From Actinoallomurus iriomotensis (lineage in GTDB: Bacteria > Actinomycetota > Actinomycetes > Streptosporangiales > Streptosporangiaceae): DNA of 64,000 nucleotides. The stretch covers positions 1,451,898 through 1,515,897 of the forward strand of contig NZ_BSTJ01000001.1 in assembly GCF_030269445.1 (NCBI RefSeq), in the 5' to 3' direction. Within the stretch, counting starts at the first letter, position 1, and each line of letters begins with the position of its first letter. Under the pieces are notes generated by a model that saw nothing but the letters and a program-made list of their open reading frames with translations, searched no databases and had not been told where the DNA came from. Shown piece by piece: positions 44,183 to 53,113 of this stretch. Both the position numbers and the translations under genes were made by a program.

Positions 44183-44217
44183 GGGTTGTTCCCCGCCGCC
44201 CCGGCGGGGAACAACCC
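44183..44217 (+). terminator. Terminator of the lanthipeptide locus
   Basis: A perfect 15-bp stem, GGGTTGTTCCCCGCC with its complement, encloses a 5-nt loop, 8 bp after the precursor stop. It separates the locus from the convergent pyruvate oxidase gene and may serve both strands. Confidence 0.85.
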
Positions 44218-44237
44218 CGCGCCGTACGGCCGCGGTG

Positions 44238-45980
44238 TCAGGGGCGGGGGATGTTGCGGAGGTTGGAGCGGGCGAGCTGCAGCATGCGGCCGACGCCGCC
44301 GTTGATCACCATCTTGCTCGCCGACAGCGCGAACCCCGTCAGCTGCTCCCCCGTGATGTGCGGTGGGATGGACAGCGCGGCCGGGTCGGTGACGACGTCC
44401 ACGAGCGCCGGACCGTCGTGCCGGAACGCCTCCCGCAGGGCCTCGCGCACGTCGCGCGGGTCCTCCACGCGAAGCCCGTGCGCTCCGGCCGCGCGGGCGA
44501 TCGCCGCGTAGTCGGTGGCCGGGTAGCTCGTCCCGTACGGCGGCACGCCCGCGACCATCATCTCCAGGTCGACCATTGCCAGCGAGGAGTTGTCGAACAG
44601 CACGATCTTGACGGGCAGGCTCTGGCCGACCACCGTCAGCAGTTCGCCCATGAGCATCGACAGGCCACCGTCCCCCGACATCGCGACGACCTGCCGTCCC
44701 GGCGCGGCGCGTTGCGCGCCGATCGCCTGCGGCAGGGCGTTGGCCATCGAACCGTGGCTGAACGAGCCGATCACGCGCCGCCGGCCGTTCGGGGACAGGT
44801 AGCGCGCGGCCCACACGTTGCACATGCCCGTGTCCACGGTGAACACCGCGTCGTCGGCCGCCTCCTCGTCCAGCACCGACGCGACGTACTCCGGATGGAT
44901 CGGAACGTGCCGTTCGACACCCCGCGTGTAGGCGGCGACGGCGCCCTCCAGGGCCTCCGCGTGCCGCTTCAGCATGCGGTCGAGGAAACGGCGGTCGGGT
45001 TTCTCGCGCACGAGGGGAAGCACGGCCCGCAGCGTCTCGCGGGCGTCGCCCCACACCGCCAGGTCCAGCCGGCACCGGCGGCCGAGGTGCTCGGGCCGCA
45101 CGTCGACCTGGGCGATCCGCACGTCGTCGGGCAGGAACTTGTTGTACGGGAAGTCCGTGCCGAGCATGAGCAGCACGTCGGCCTCGTGCATCGCCTCGTA
45201 CGCCGCGCCGTAGCCGAGCAGGCCGGACATGCCCACGTCGAACGGATTTTCGTACTGGATCCACTCCTTGCCGCGCAGCGCGTGGGCGACCGGTGCCTTG
45301 AGGCGTTCGGCCAGTGCCATCACCTCGTCGTGCGCCCCCGCCGTACCGCTGCCGCAGAACAGCGTGACCCGTCCGGCGTCGTCGATCATCCGGGTGAGTT
45401 CGGCGATCTTCTCGTCGGCCGGGCGGATCGCCGGGCGGTGGGTGACGAGGGAGAGCTGGGCGGCTCCCGCCGGGGCGTCCATCCCCGCGACGTCACCGGG
45501 CAGGCACACCACCGAGACGCCCGACCGCCCCACCGCGTGCTGGATCGCGGTCTGCAGGACGCGCGGCATCTGCCCGGGACTGGAGATCAGCTCGGAGTAG
45601 TGGCTGCACTCGGCGAACAGCCGGTCGGGGTGGGTCTCCTGGAAGTATCCGGTGCCGATCTCGCTGCCCGGGATGTGGGCGGCGATCGCCACCACCGGCG
45701 CCATGCTGCGGTGCGCGTCGTACAGGCCGTTGATCAGGTGCAGGTTGCCGGGCCCGGCGCTGCCGGCGCACGCCGCGAGACGGCCGGTGATCTGGGCCTC
45801 CGCGCCCGCGGCGAAGGCGCCGGCCTCCTCGTGCCGTACCTGGACCCAGTCGATGCCGGGCGTACGGCGGATGGCGTCGGTGACCGGGTTGAGGCTGTCG
45901 CCGACGATGCCGTACACGCGCTCGACCCCGGCGCGCACGAGGATGACGGCGACCTGATCGCCAATGCTCTGCCTGGCCAT
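44238..45980 (-). CDS. poxB: Pyruvate oxidase/dehydrogenase (quinone), PoxB-like
   Basis: 580 residues of the thiamine-diphosphate enzyme family. RHEEAGAFAAGAEAQ has the conserved Glu that activates the cofactor, a central FAD/NAD-like domain follows, and GDGGLSMLMGELLT with VLFDNSSLAMV is the diphosphate motif. The C-terminal tail is amphipathic, as in PoxB, which uses it for membrane binding. It decarboxylates pyruvate to acetate and passes electrons to quinone. The ATG at 45980 gives the standard length. It converges with the lanthipeptide locus and is not part of it. Confidence 0.88.
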   Translation of the reverse strand: MARQSIGDQVAVILVRAGVERVYGIVGDSLNPVTDAIRRTPGIDWVQVRHEEAGAFAAGAEAQITGRLAACAGSAGPGNLHLINGLYDAHRSMAPVVAIAAHIPGSEIGTGYFQETHPDRLFAECSHYSELISSPGQMPRVLQTAIQHAVGRSGVSVVCLPGDVAGMDAPAGAAQLSLVTHRPAIRPADEKIAELTRMIDDAGRVTLFCGSGTAGAHDEVMALAERLKAPVAHALRGKEWIQYENPFDVGMSGLLGYGAAYEAMHEADVLLMLGTDFPYNKFLPDDVRIAQVDVRPEHLGRRCRLDLAVWGDARETLRAVLPLVREKPDRRFLDRMLKRHAEALEGAVAAYTRGVERHVPIHPEYVASVLDEEAADDAVFTVDTGMCNVWAARYLSPNGRRRVIGSFSHGSMANALPQAIGAQRAAPGRQVVAMSGDGGLSMLMGELLTVVGQSLPVKIVLFDNSSLAMVDLEMMVAGVPPYGTSYPATDYAAIARAAGAHGLRVEDPRDVREALREAFRHDGPALVDVVTDPAALSIPPHITGEQLTGFALSASKMVINGGVGRMLQLARSNLRNIPRP

Positions 45981-46031
45981 TCGTGAGTCCCCCTGCTCGG
46001 CGGCGGCCGCACCGACCTCATACCCGGGCGG

Positions 46032-48008
46032 TCACGGTCCGTATCGGGACGAACGGGCCGGCCAGAGGGGGATCCGGATGTTGAGCGTGGTGCCCGTGCC
46101 GCCCGGCCTCTCGCTCTCGATCGTGCCGCCGAGCGCCTCGACGCGGTCCTTCAGCCCGATGAGGCCCGAACCGCCGAGACCGGGGGTGGCTCCGCCGATC
46201 CCGTCGTCCTCCACGCCCAGGCTGATCCCGTCGTCGACGACGTCGAGCCGGACCCGTACGAGGGACACGGACGCGTGCTCGGTCGCGTTCGTCACCGCCT
46301 CCGCGACGATGTAGTAGACGGCCACCTCGACCTGATCGTCGAGGCGGCGGTCGAGGTTCAGCTCCAGCTCCACCGGCACCCCGGCCCGGCGGGCGAGCGC
46401 CTTGATGGCGGGGTGCAGGCCGCCCTTGGACAAGATCGCCGGGTGCAGGCCGCGGGAGATCTCCTGCAGATCCTCCAGCACGCCGGACAACCCCTCGACG
46501 GTCGTGGAGAGCCGCTCGCGCAGCACGTTCTCACCGTCGGGTACGGCCGTCTCCGCCGTGCGCAGTTCCAGCCCCAGGGACACCAGCCGCTGCTGGGCGC
46601 CGTCGTGCAGGTCGCGCTCGATCCGGCGGCGGGTCTCGTCGGAGGCGGCCACCAGCCGGGCACGGGCGGCGGTGAGCTTGGCGCGGCTCTCGGCGTTGAC
46701 GATCGCGGTGCCGACCAGCTCGGTGTACTCGATCATGCGCGCCTCGACGCCCTCGGGCTGAGGTTCCTCCGCCGTGGTGAAGGCGATCATCACGCCCCAC
46801 AGGCGGCCCTCGACCACGACGGGGCAGCCGGCCCCGGACCTGACCCCACGCGTCCGCGCCCAGACGCCGATGCCGCTGGTGGCACGCTGGTAGTCGGTCA
46901 GGCGGGCCGGGCGGCCGGTCCGCCGCACCGATGACTCCAGGCTCCGGCCCTCCAGCGACCAGCTCGAACCGACCTGCGGTGCGGCCTCGGCACGCTCCTC
47001 CGACTTCCAGGAACCGACCACCGTCGCCATCCGGTCGGGCTCGAAGCGGCTGATCACGACGAAGTCCGCGCCCAGGATGCGGCCCAGCTCGGCGGCGACC
47101 GTCTCGAACACCTCGTACGGGGAGGCCGCCCGCGCCACGAGTGTGGCCACGCGGCGCAGCGCCGCCTGCTCCTCGGCGATCCGGCGGAGCCTGCGGTGGC
47201 TCGTCTCCAATGAGCGCGCCATCGTGTTGAACGCGCGCTCGAGCAGGCCGATCTCGCCCAGCGAGGTCTCGGGCATGCGGACGCCCAGCTCTCCGCGGGC
47301 CAGGTCGGCCGCCATGATCGACGCGCGGCGCACCGGCCGTACGAGGGCGCGCGTCAGGTAGGCGGTGAAGAGGAGGACCAGCGCGATCGAGCTCACCGCC
47401 GCCGCGCCCGCCATGGCCATGGCACGTCGCGACGCCTTCATCGAACGCTGTTCGTAACGGGTGGCGAGCGAGCGCTGGACGGTCACGAATCGGTCGAAGT
47501 CGGAGCGCAGGGCGGCGACCCGCCGTTGCCCCTCCGCGACCGCCGGGGCGGGGCGCAGGCCCGGCTGCCGCCCCTCCTGGATCGCGGTCACGAGCGGGAC
47601 CGAGAAGTCCTCGAGGTAGGACGTCGCGGCGCGCACGATCGCGTCGGCGCGTCCGGCCTGGCCGGCGTCGACCGTGGCGGCCAGGCGCCGGAACTCCGCC
47701 GCCTGGGCGGGAAGGGCGGCGCGGGCGGCCGTCCAGGGCTTCAGGAAGACCTCGTCGCGGGTGATCTGATAGCCACGCGCGCCGGACTGCAGCTCCACGA
47801 CGAGCCGGTCGAGGCGGTCCGAGGCGGCGAGCACCTCCTCGGACCGGCCCGACAGCGTCGCCGCGTGGCGTAGCCCGACGATCGCCCCGGCGAGGATCAC
47901 GAACGTCACGGCCATCAGCAACGCGAACAGCGTGGTCGCGATGATCATCCGCCGGCTCAGGCCCCGTGGAGTGACGACCCTCGACGGCGGGAACGCCCAT
48001 CCGGTCAC
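46032..48008 (-). CDS. CHASE3-HAMP-GAF histidine kinase
   Basis: 658 residues. A first membrane helix (about 20-45), an extracytoplasmic CHASE3-like helical region (RLVVELQSGARGYQITRDEVFL), a second helix (about 195-220), HAMP, GAF (about 290-440), HisKA_3 with His468 in RDLHDGAQQRL, and HATPase_c with VEDDGIGG and GSGLIGLKDR. The kinase core is related to the tandem kinases at 23-27 kb, but the sensor half differs. The start is GTG at 48008 with AGAGGA upstream. It is divergent from the NarL-type regulator 82 bp away, its probable partner. Confidence 0.9.
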   Translation of the reverse strand: MTGWAFPPSRVVTPRGLSRRMIIATTLFALLMAVTFVILAGAIVGLRHAATLSGRSEEVLAASDRLDRLVVELQSGARGYQITRDEVFLKPWTAARAALPAQAAEFRRLAATVDAGQAGRADAIVRAATSYLEDFSVPLVTAIQEGRQPGLRPAPAVAEGQRRVAALRSDFDRFVTVQRSLATRYEQRSMKASRRAMAMAGAAAVSSIALVLLFTAYLTRALVRPVRRASIMAADLARGELGVRMPETSLGEIGLLERAFNTMARSLETSHRRLRRIAEEQAALRRVATLVARAASPYEVFETVAAELGRILGADFVVISRFEPDRMATVVGSWKSEERAEAAPQVGSSWSLEGRSLESSVRRTGRPARLTDYQRATSGIGVWARTRGVRSGAGCPVVVEGRLWGVMIAFTTAEEPQPEGVEARMIEYTELVGTAIVNAESRAKLTAARARLVAASDETRRRIERDLHDGAQQRLVSLGLELRTAETAVPDGENVLRERLSTTVEGLSGVLEDLQEISRGLHPAILSKGGLHPAIKALARRAGVPVELELNLDRRLDDQVEVAVYYIVAEAVTNATEHASVSLVRVRLDVVDDGISLGVEDDGIGGATPGLGGSGLIGLKDRVEALGGTIESERPGGTGTTLNIRIPLWPARSSRYGP

Positions 48009-48090
48009 TGCTCATCCTCTCGACCAGCGAATACTGGCCGATAATGAGATTAGGGTTGGTGTGGAATCACTCTACGTGCGGAGGAGAGTG

Positions 48091-48750
48091 ATGGTCGAAC
48101 GTAAGGCGCGGATCGCCCTGGCCGAGGACGACGTACTGCTCCGCGCGGGACTCGCGAGTCTCCTCGAACGGTCGGGGTTCGAGATCGTCGCGCAGGCGGG
48201 CGACGGCGAGGAGCTCATCGCCGCCGTGCGCGAACACCGGCCCGACGTCGCCATCGTCGACATTCGCATGCCTCCGGCGTATGAGACCGAGGGGCTGGAC
48301 GCCGCCCAGGTGATCCGCCGGGAGTTCCCCGCGATCGGGATCCTCCTGCTGTCGGCGCATGTCGAGGTCGACCAGGCGACGGAGCTGCTCGCCGCCGGGC
48401 AGCGGGTCGGCTACCTGCTGAAAAGCCGGGTCACGGAGGTCCGTGAGTTCATCGAGACGGTCGAGCGGATCGCCCAGGGCGGCTCCGTGGTGGACCCGGG
48501 GCTGGTCCAGGAGCTCCTCACCGCCCGCCACAAGGACGACCCTTTGGAGGGCCTGACCGAACGCGAGCGGGAAGTGCTCGCGCTGATGGCCGAGGGCCGT
48601 TCGAACGCCGGCATCGCCAACCGCCTGTGGATCACCGAGGGCACGGTGGAGAAGCACGTGCGCAGCATCCTGGCGCGGATGCAGCTGCCGGAGACCGAAG
48701 ACGATCACAGACGGGTGCTCGCCGTGATCACCTTCCTGGACAACCGCTGA
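48091..48750 (+). CDS. NarL/LuxR family response regulator
   Basis: 219 residues. The receiver domain (ALAEDDVLLRAGL, phospho-acceptor Asp in VAIVDIRMPP, Lys in YLLKSRV) is followed by a LuxR-type helix-turn-helix (LTEREREVLALMAEGRSNAGIANRL). ATG at 48091 has GGAGGAGAG upstream. Divergent from the CHASE3 kinase, which probably phosphorylates it. It could also serve the two orphan kinases at 23-27 kb, since all three have HisKA_3 cores; this is inference. Confidence 0.92.
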   Translation: MVERKARIALAEDDVLLRAGLASLLERSGFEIVAQAGDGEELIAAVREHRPDVAIVDIRMPPAYETEGLDAAQVIRREFPAIGILLLSAHVEVDQATELLAAGQRVGYLLKSRVTEVREFIETVERIAQGGSVVDPGLVQELLTARHKDDPLEGLTEREREVLALMAEGRSNAGIANRLWITEGTVEKHVRSILARMQLPETEDDHRRVLAVITFLDNR

Positions 48751-48776
48751 TCGACACGCTCCGTGACGCGTTTCGG

Positions 48777-49160
48777 CTAGGAATCGGTGGGGGCCCGGTC
48801 GATCTCGCCGATCAGCTTGCGGATCGCCGGGCCGGACAGCTCCGACTTGGGCAGGAAGCCGAGGGCCGCACTGCCGGCGACGATGTCGGCGAAGTCGTCC
48901 GCCGGATAGGTGGAGATCAGGATCACGATCGGCTTGGCGGGCGATTCGTCGATGAGCAGGCCGGCGAGCTCGACGCCGCACTCCTCACCGAGGCAGACGT
49001 CGACGAGGGCCACGCTGGGACGGAGTTCGCCGATCTTCTCGAGCGCCTCCTGGCCGTCTGACGCGACGCCGACGACGTCGATGCCGTCACGCTCGAGAAC
49101 GCCGCGGGCGGTCTCGAGGAAACGGTCGTTGTCGTCAACGATCAGACAGCGCATGTCCAT
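48777..49160 (-). CDS. Single-domain response regulator
   Basis: 127 residues that are only a receiver domain: CLIVDDNDRFLETARGVL, acceptor Asp in VALVDVCLGE, and LPKSEL with the conserved Lys. No output domain follows. ATG at 49160 is chosen; GTG or ATG further upstream and an ATG two codons later are alternatives. It converges on the NarL-type regulator. It may pass phosphate on or compete for the nearby kinase. Confidence 0.85.
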   Translation of the reverse strand: MDMRCLIVDDNDRFLETARGVLERDGIDVVGVASDGQEALEKIGELRPSVALVDVCLGEECGVELAGLLIDESPAKPIVILISTYPADDFADIVAGSAALGFLPKSELSGPAIRKLIGEIDRAPTDS

Positions 49161-49430
49161 GGCCCCAGTCTGGCGAATCACTGGTCGAATACGCATTGCC
49201 GCTAACCGGAATATAGGTCCTCCCGCTGCCCGGACGCCACTGTCCGGCCCGTGAAAGCCCAGGTCGGACGGGTGTCCAGCCGCGCCGGGACGGCCGTATA
49301 CCGGCTAGCAGGGGGGTGGGCACTGGCGCTGGCAGGACAGGCGAATGGTGGCTGGCCGCGCAGACACGACGCGCCGTAGGCGCGATTGTGGAGGCATAAC
49401 CCCAACCGAGCCGTGAGAGGAGAGGACGTC
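49161..49430. other. Intergenic region, nothing recognised
   Basis: The 270-bp gap is shared by two divergent genes. No gene, repeat or clear promoter is visible. Confidence 0.5.
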
Positions 49431-49628
49431 ATGTGCCAGCACTGGCCGCAGTGCCCCGAAGCGACTGCCGAGGACCACACCGCCGCACGCGTCATCTCCG
49501 CGCATCCGGAGCAGGGCTGGAGTCTGCTCTGCAACGGTGTCGTGGTCTTCGACGACACCGGCGAGCTGTCCCCGGACGGGCACACCGTGTCGCCCCACCG
49601 GGCGCGTCCGCTGACGCTCGCCGCCTGA
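49431..49628 (+). CDS. DUF5999 family small protein
   Basis: 65 residues beginning MCQHWPQCPEATAEDH and continuing HPEQGWSLLCNGVVVFDDTGELSPDG. This matches the short actinobacterial DUF5999 family, whose function is unknown. Three cysteines lie in conserved places. ATG at 49431 has GAGAGGAGAGGA upstream. Confidence 0.88.
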   Translation: MCQHWPQCPEATAEDHTAARVISAHPEQGWSLLCNGVVVFDDTGELSPDGHTVSPHRARPLTLAA

Positions 49629-49677
49629 GACCCAACAGCCACAGAACGAGCCCACAGAACGAGCAAAGGACCGACCC

Positions 49678-49773
49678 ATGCGCCGCATCCGCACCCAGGT
49701 CAGACGGCCGCGCGGCACCACGCTCCCCGAGCTCGACCTTCGCGCCCCGTCCGGTCGCCCGCTCCCCTACTGA
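49678..49773 (+). CDS. 31-aa basic peptide downstream of DUF5999
   Basis: ATG at 49678 follows AAAGGA by 8 bp. The peptide starts MRRIRTQVRRPRGTTLPELD and ends RPLPY. It is Arg-, Leu- and Pro-rich with no recognised family and no Cys. Good spacing from a ribosome site and closeness to the DUF5999 gene (49 bp) support translation, but codon statistics on such a short frame say little. Confidence 0.4.
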   Translation: MRRIRTQVRRPRGTTLPELDLRAPSGRPLPY

Positions 49774-49926
49774 GCGGCCGGCCCCCGACCGAGCCCCTGC
49801 ACCCCCGCCCGACGGCCGTCCCCAAGGCCGAACGGACCGCCGTACGGTCTGGCGACGCCGGCCCCTGTCGACCAGGCCGTACGGCCGGCTCTCCCTCCCC
49901 CACCCCGCGCGGCGGCGGGTCGCCCG

Positions 49927-50823
49927 TCAGGAGTCATCGGGCAACTCGCCGCCGTACCAGCGCTCGATGAGCTGCCGGGCGATCGAGATCCGGCCCGGCA
50001 GCCCCAGCCGCCCCGACTCGGTGGCGGCTCGCAGCTCTGGCCGGGTGAACCAGCGGGCGCTCTTGATCTCCTCGCCGTCCACGCGCAGGTCCTGACCGTC
50101 GTACGCGCGGGCGAAGAACCCCAGCATGAGGCTGCGAGGCAGGGGCCACGGCTGGCTCCCGAGGTAGCGGCAGTCGTGCACCGCGATCCCCACCTCCTCG
50201 CGGACCTCACGTGCCACGGCCTGCTCCAGCGACTCTCCCGGCTCGACGAACCCGGCCAGGACCGACATCCGTTGCGCCGGCCACTTGTGGCTGCTCGCCA
50301 GCAGCATCCGCTCGTCGTCGTGGACCAGCATGATCACGGCCGGGTCCGTACGGGGGAAGTGCTCCGAGCCGTCCACCGTGCAGACCCGGGTGTGCCCCGC
50401 GGACGCCGGCTCCGTGAGCGCGCCGCAGCGCGGGCAGTGCGTGTGGGTCTCGTGCCAGTTCTGCAGGGCGACGGCCTGGGTGAGCAGGCCGGCGTCGCGG
50501 TCGCTGAGCCGCGCGCCGACCGCGCGCAGGCCGGCCGGCTCGGTGCCCTCGATCGCGGGCAGCGGGGCCGACACCGCGAAGTAGGCCGTCTCGTCGCCGT
50601 CGACGCCCAGCAGGTAGCGCTCGCCCTCGGGCGCCTGCTCCGGCGGGAGGAACACCAGCGCGGGCTCGGGCCGTACGAGCGTCTTGCCTCGCTCGACCAC
50701 CATCACCCGGCTGCGGGGATCCGCCCACGTCCTGGCGAGCCAGGCGTCGTCACGACGGCGCTCGGCGACGCGGTCGAGCGCGCCGCGGGCGAGCGCCAGC
50801 CACCCCAGCGTCCCCTCGATCAC
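49927..50823 (-). CDS. nudC: NADH pyrophosphatase (NudC)
   Basis: 298 residues. A zinc-ribbon region (HCPRCGALTEPASAGHTRVC) has three cysteines, with VDGSEHFPR where a fourth would be. The Nudix box is GFVEPGESLEQAVAREVREE, followed by the NudC-specific SQPWPLPRSLMLGF. It hydrolyses NAD(H) and may remove NAD caps from RNA. The start is GTG at 50823, overlapping the stop of the peptidase gene (GTGA), so expression is coupled. Confidence 0.9.
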   Translation of the reverse strand: MIEGTLGWLALARGALDRVAERRRDDAWLARTWADPRSRVMVVERGKTLVRPEPALVFLPPEQAPEGERYLLGVDGDETAYFAVSAPLPAIEGTEPAGLRAVGARLSDRDAGLLTQAVALQNWHETHTHCPRCGALTEPASAGHTRVCTVDGSEHFPRTDPAVIMLVHDDERMLLASSHKWPAQRMSVLAGFVEPGESLEQAVAREVREEVGIAVHDCRYLGSQPWPLPRSLMLGFFARAYDGQDLRVDGEEIKSARWFTRPELRAATESGRLGLPGRISIARQLIERWYGGELPDDS

Positions 50824-52223
50824 GAGCCCTCCTGGCCGCGCGCGAACTCGTCCCAGAGGTAGGCGGCGGCCTCCGCGCCCTTGAGCAGCAAGGGCTTTTC
50901 CACCTTCTCGTTGGGCGCGTGGATCTGGTCCTCGTCCAGGCCGACCGCGATGAACACCAGCGGCGCCTCCAGGATGTCGGCGAGGTCGGCCTCGGGGCCG
51001 CTGCCGCCCTCCCGGGTGAACAGGACCTCCGTGCCGAACGCGCGCTCCATCGCCCGCCGGGCCGCCCGCACGCCCACGGAGTCGATCGGCGAGAAGCACG
51101 GGCGCACGCCGCTGCTGGGGAACCTCACGCGCGCCTCGACGCCGGGCGGGGTGTGCTCGTCGACATAGGCCGCGAACGCCTCCTGCACCGCCCGCGGGTC
51201 CTGCCCCGCGACCAGCCGGAACGACACCTTGGCGTGCGCCTCACGCGGCACGATCGTCTTGCCGCCCGGCCCGGTGTGGCCGCCCCACATGCCGTTGACC
51301 TCGGCGGTGGGCCGCGCCCAGACGCGCTCCAGCGTGGTGAAGCCCTCCTCGCCGAAGGCCGCCCGGCTGCCGCCGGCCGTCTCCAGCCACGCGGCCTCGT
51401 CGAACGGCAGCCGCGCGAACAGCTCCCGTTCTTCGTCCGTGAGCTCGACGACGCCGTCGTAGAAGCCCTTGAGCGTGACGCGGTTCTGCTCGTCGTGCAG
51501 GCCCGCGAGCAGCGACGCCATCGCGTGCAGCGGGTTGGGCACCGCCCCGCCGAACGAACCGGAGTGCAGGTCGATGGACGGCCCGTGCAGCGAGACCTCC
51601 GCCTCGGTGAGGCCCCGCATGCCGGTGCACAGGGACGGCACGTCGGCGGCCCACATGGTCGTGTCGCTGATCACGATGGCGTCGCAGGCGAGCCGGTCGC
51701 GGCGGTCGCGCAGGAGCTGGGGGAAGTGCGGCGAGCCGGACTCCTCCTCGCCCTCGACCAGCATCTTGATCGTGACCGGGGGCGCGGTGGCGCCGCTCGC
51801 GGCCAGGTTCGCCTTCAGCCCGAGCGTGTGGAAGAACACCTGCCCCTTGTCGTCGGACGCGCCGCGGCCGATGATCCGATCGCCCCGCTCGATCGGGTCG
51901 AACGGCGCGGTCTCCCACTCGTCCAGCGGCTCGACCGGCTGCACGTCGTGGTGGCCGTACACGACGACGGTGGGCGCGTCCGGGTCGGCGGCGGGCCACT
52001 CGGCGAACACGGCCGGCAGGCCGGGGGCGTCCTGGGTGCCGGTCTCCCAGATCTCCACGAGAGGGAACCCGGTCTCGCGCAGGTGCGCCTGGAGCCATTC
52101 CGCGGAGCGGCGTACGTCACCGCGGCGCGCGGGGTCACCGGAGATCGACGGGATGGCGAGCCAGTCCTTCAGCGCCGTGAAGAAACCGCTCGCGTTGGCC
52201 TCGATGTACTCGCGTACGTCCAT
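50820..52223 (-). CDS. M20 family metallo-dipeptidase
   Basis: 467 residues. VVVYGHHDVQPVEP and GRGASDDKGQVF hold the first metal ligands, EGEEESGSPHF the catalytic Glu pair, and the dimerisation domain starts near GMRGLTEAEVSLHG. This is the cytosolic M20/ArgE-DapE-type dipeptidase group that cleaves short peptides with a two-zinc centre. ATG at 52223. It is the first gene of a unit with nudC. Confidence 0.9.
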   Translation of the reverse strand: MDVREYIEANASGFFTALKDWLAIPSISGDPARRGDVRRSAEWLQAHLRETGFPLVEIWETGTQDAPGLPAVFAEWPAADPDAPTVVVYGHHDVQPVEPLDEWETAPFDPIERGDRIIGRGASDDKGQVFFHTLGLKANLAASGATAPPVTIKMLVEGEEESGSPHFPQLLRDRRDRLACDAIVISDTTMWAADVPSLCTGMRGLTEAEVSLHGPSIDLHSGSFGGAVPNPLHAMASLLAGLHDEQNRVTLKGFYDGVVELTDEERELFARLPFDEAAWLETAGGSRAAFGEEGFTTLERVWARPTAEVNGMWGGHTGPGGKTIVPREAHAKVSFRLVAGQDPRAVQEAFAAYVDEHTPPGVEARVRFPSSGVRPCFSPIDSVGVRAARRAMERAFGTEVLFTREGGSGPEADLADILEAPLVFIAVGLDEDQIHAPNEKVEKPLLLKGAEAAAYLWDEFARGQEGS

Positions 52224-52269
52224 TTAACCGCTTCCTTGCAGGTGCGACGTCTTCTGGCACTCTAATGCC

Positions 52270-52539
52270 GTGACCGTCTTCATCGACCGCCCCCTGTGGC
52301 CCGCCCGCGGGCGGTTGTGGTCCCACATGGTCAGCGACACGTCGTTCGCCGAACTGCACGAGTTCGCCGCGCGGCTCGGGATGCCACCCCGCGCCTTCGA
52401 GCGCGACCACTACGACGTGCCCGCCGACCTGTACGAACCGGCGCTGCGGCTGGGCGCGGAGCCGATCGGGTCGCAGGAGCTGGTGGCCCGGCTCATCCGG
52501 GCGGGCCTGCGCCGCCGGAAGTACTCCCCAGGAGCATGA
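52270..52539 (+). CDS. DUF4031 domain protein
   Basis: 89 residues starting VTVFIDRPLWPARGRLWSHM, the standard DUF4031 N-terminus, with SFAELHEFAARLGMPPRAF and FERDHYDVP. The start is GTG at 52270. The family is common in actinobacteria and has no known function. Its last 47 bp overlap the end of the convergent HD-domain gene on the opposite strand. Confidence 0.87.
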   Translation: MTVFIDRPLWPARGRLWSHMVSDTSFAELHEFAARLGMPPRAFERDHYDVPADLYEPALRLGAEPIGSQELVARLIRAGLRRRKYSPGA

Positions 52540-53113
52540 GCTCAGTCTCGACGTTGTGCCGTGCGGCGGCGTCCCAGCGCTCGCGCGCGGGCGCGGTGCG
52601 GTACAGCGCGGGCAGGGCGAGCAGGGCGCGCAGGATCTCCGCGCGGCCGGCGCGGAACGCCTCGTCCGGCACCGCGGCGTACTCCTCGCGGACGGCGGCG
52701 GCGTACGCCGCGTAGCGGTCCGGCGGCGCGGCGAGGACGGCCAGGTCGGCGTCGCACAGCACCGCGCCGTCGCGGTCGCCCTCCGCCGGGTCGTGGGTCG
52801 CGGTCAGCCGGACGAGACGGGCGACCTCGGCGACCGTCGCGGCGGGCAGGTCGGTGTCGGCGAGCATCCGCTCGGCCAGCACGGCGCTGCGCTCCTCGTT
52901 GTCGCCGCGCATCGGGTCGTACACCGCGTCGTGGAACCAGGCCGCCAGGCGCACCGTGTCGGCGTCGGCGGCCTCGCCGGCCAGTTCGTCGACGTGGTCG
53001 AGCACCTCGGCGAGGTGCTCGGTGGTGTGGTAGCGGCGGTGTGGCTCCGCGTAGCGCCGCAGCAGCTCGGCGCCGAGCGCCTCCGGGCCCGGCCAGCGCC
53101 GCAGCAGGTCCAT
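52493..53113 (-). CDS. HD-domain predicted metal-dependent phosphohydrolase
   Basis: 206 residues. RRYHTTEHLAEVL, AAWFHDAVYDP (the His-Asp pair) and LCDADLAVLAA are the three motifs of this bacterial HD family; the substrate is unknown. ATG at 53113 overlaps the TGA of the ABC ATPase gene by one base (TGATG). Its last 47 bp lie antisense to the end of the DUF4031 gene. Confidence 0.85.
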   Translation of the reverse strand: MDLLRRWPGPEALGAELLRRYAEPHRRYHTTEHLAEVLDHVDELAGEAADADTVRLAAWFHDAVYDPMRGDNEERSAVLAERMLADTDLPAATVAEVARLVRLTATHDPAEGDRDGAVLCDADLAVLAAPPDRYAAYAAAVREEYAAVPDEAFRAGRAEILRALLALPALYRTAPARERWDAAARHNVETELMLLGSTSGGAGPPG

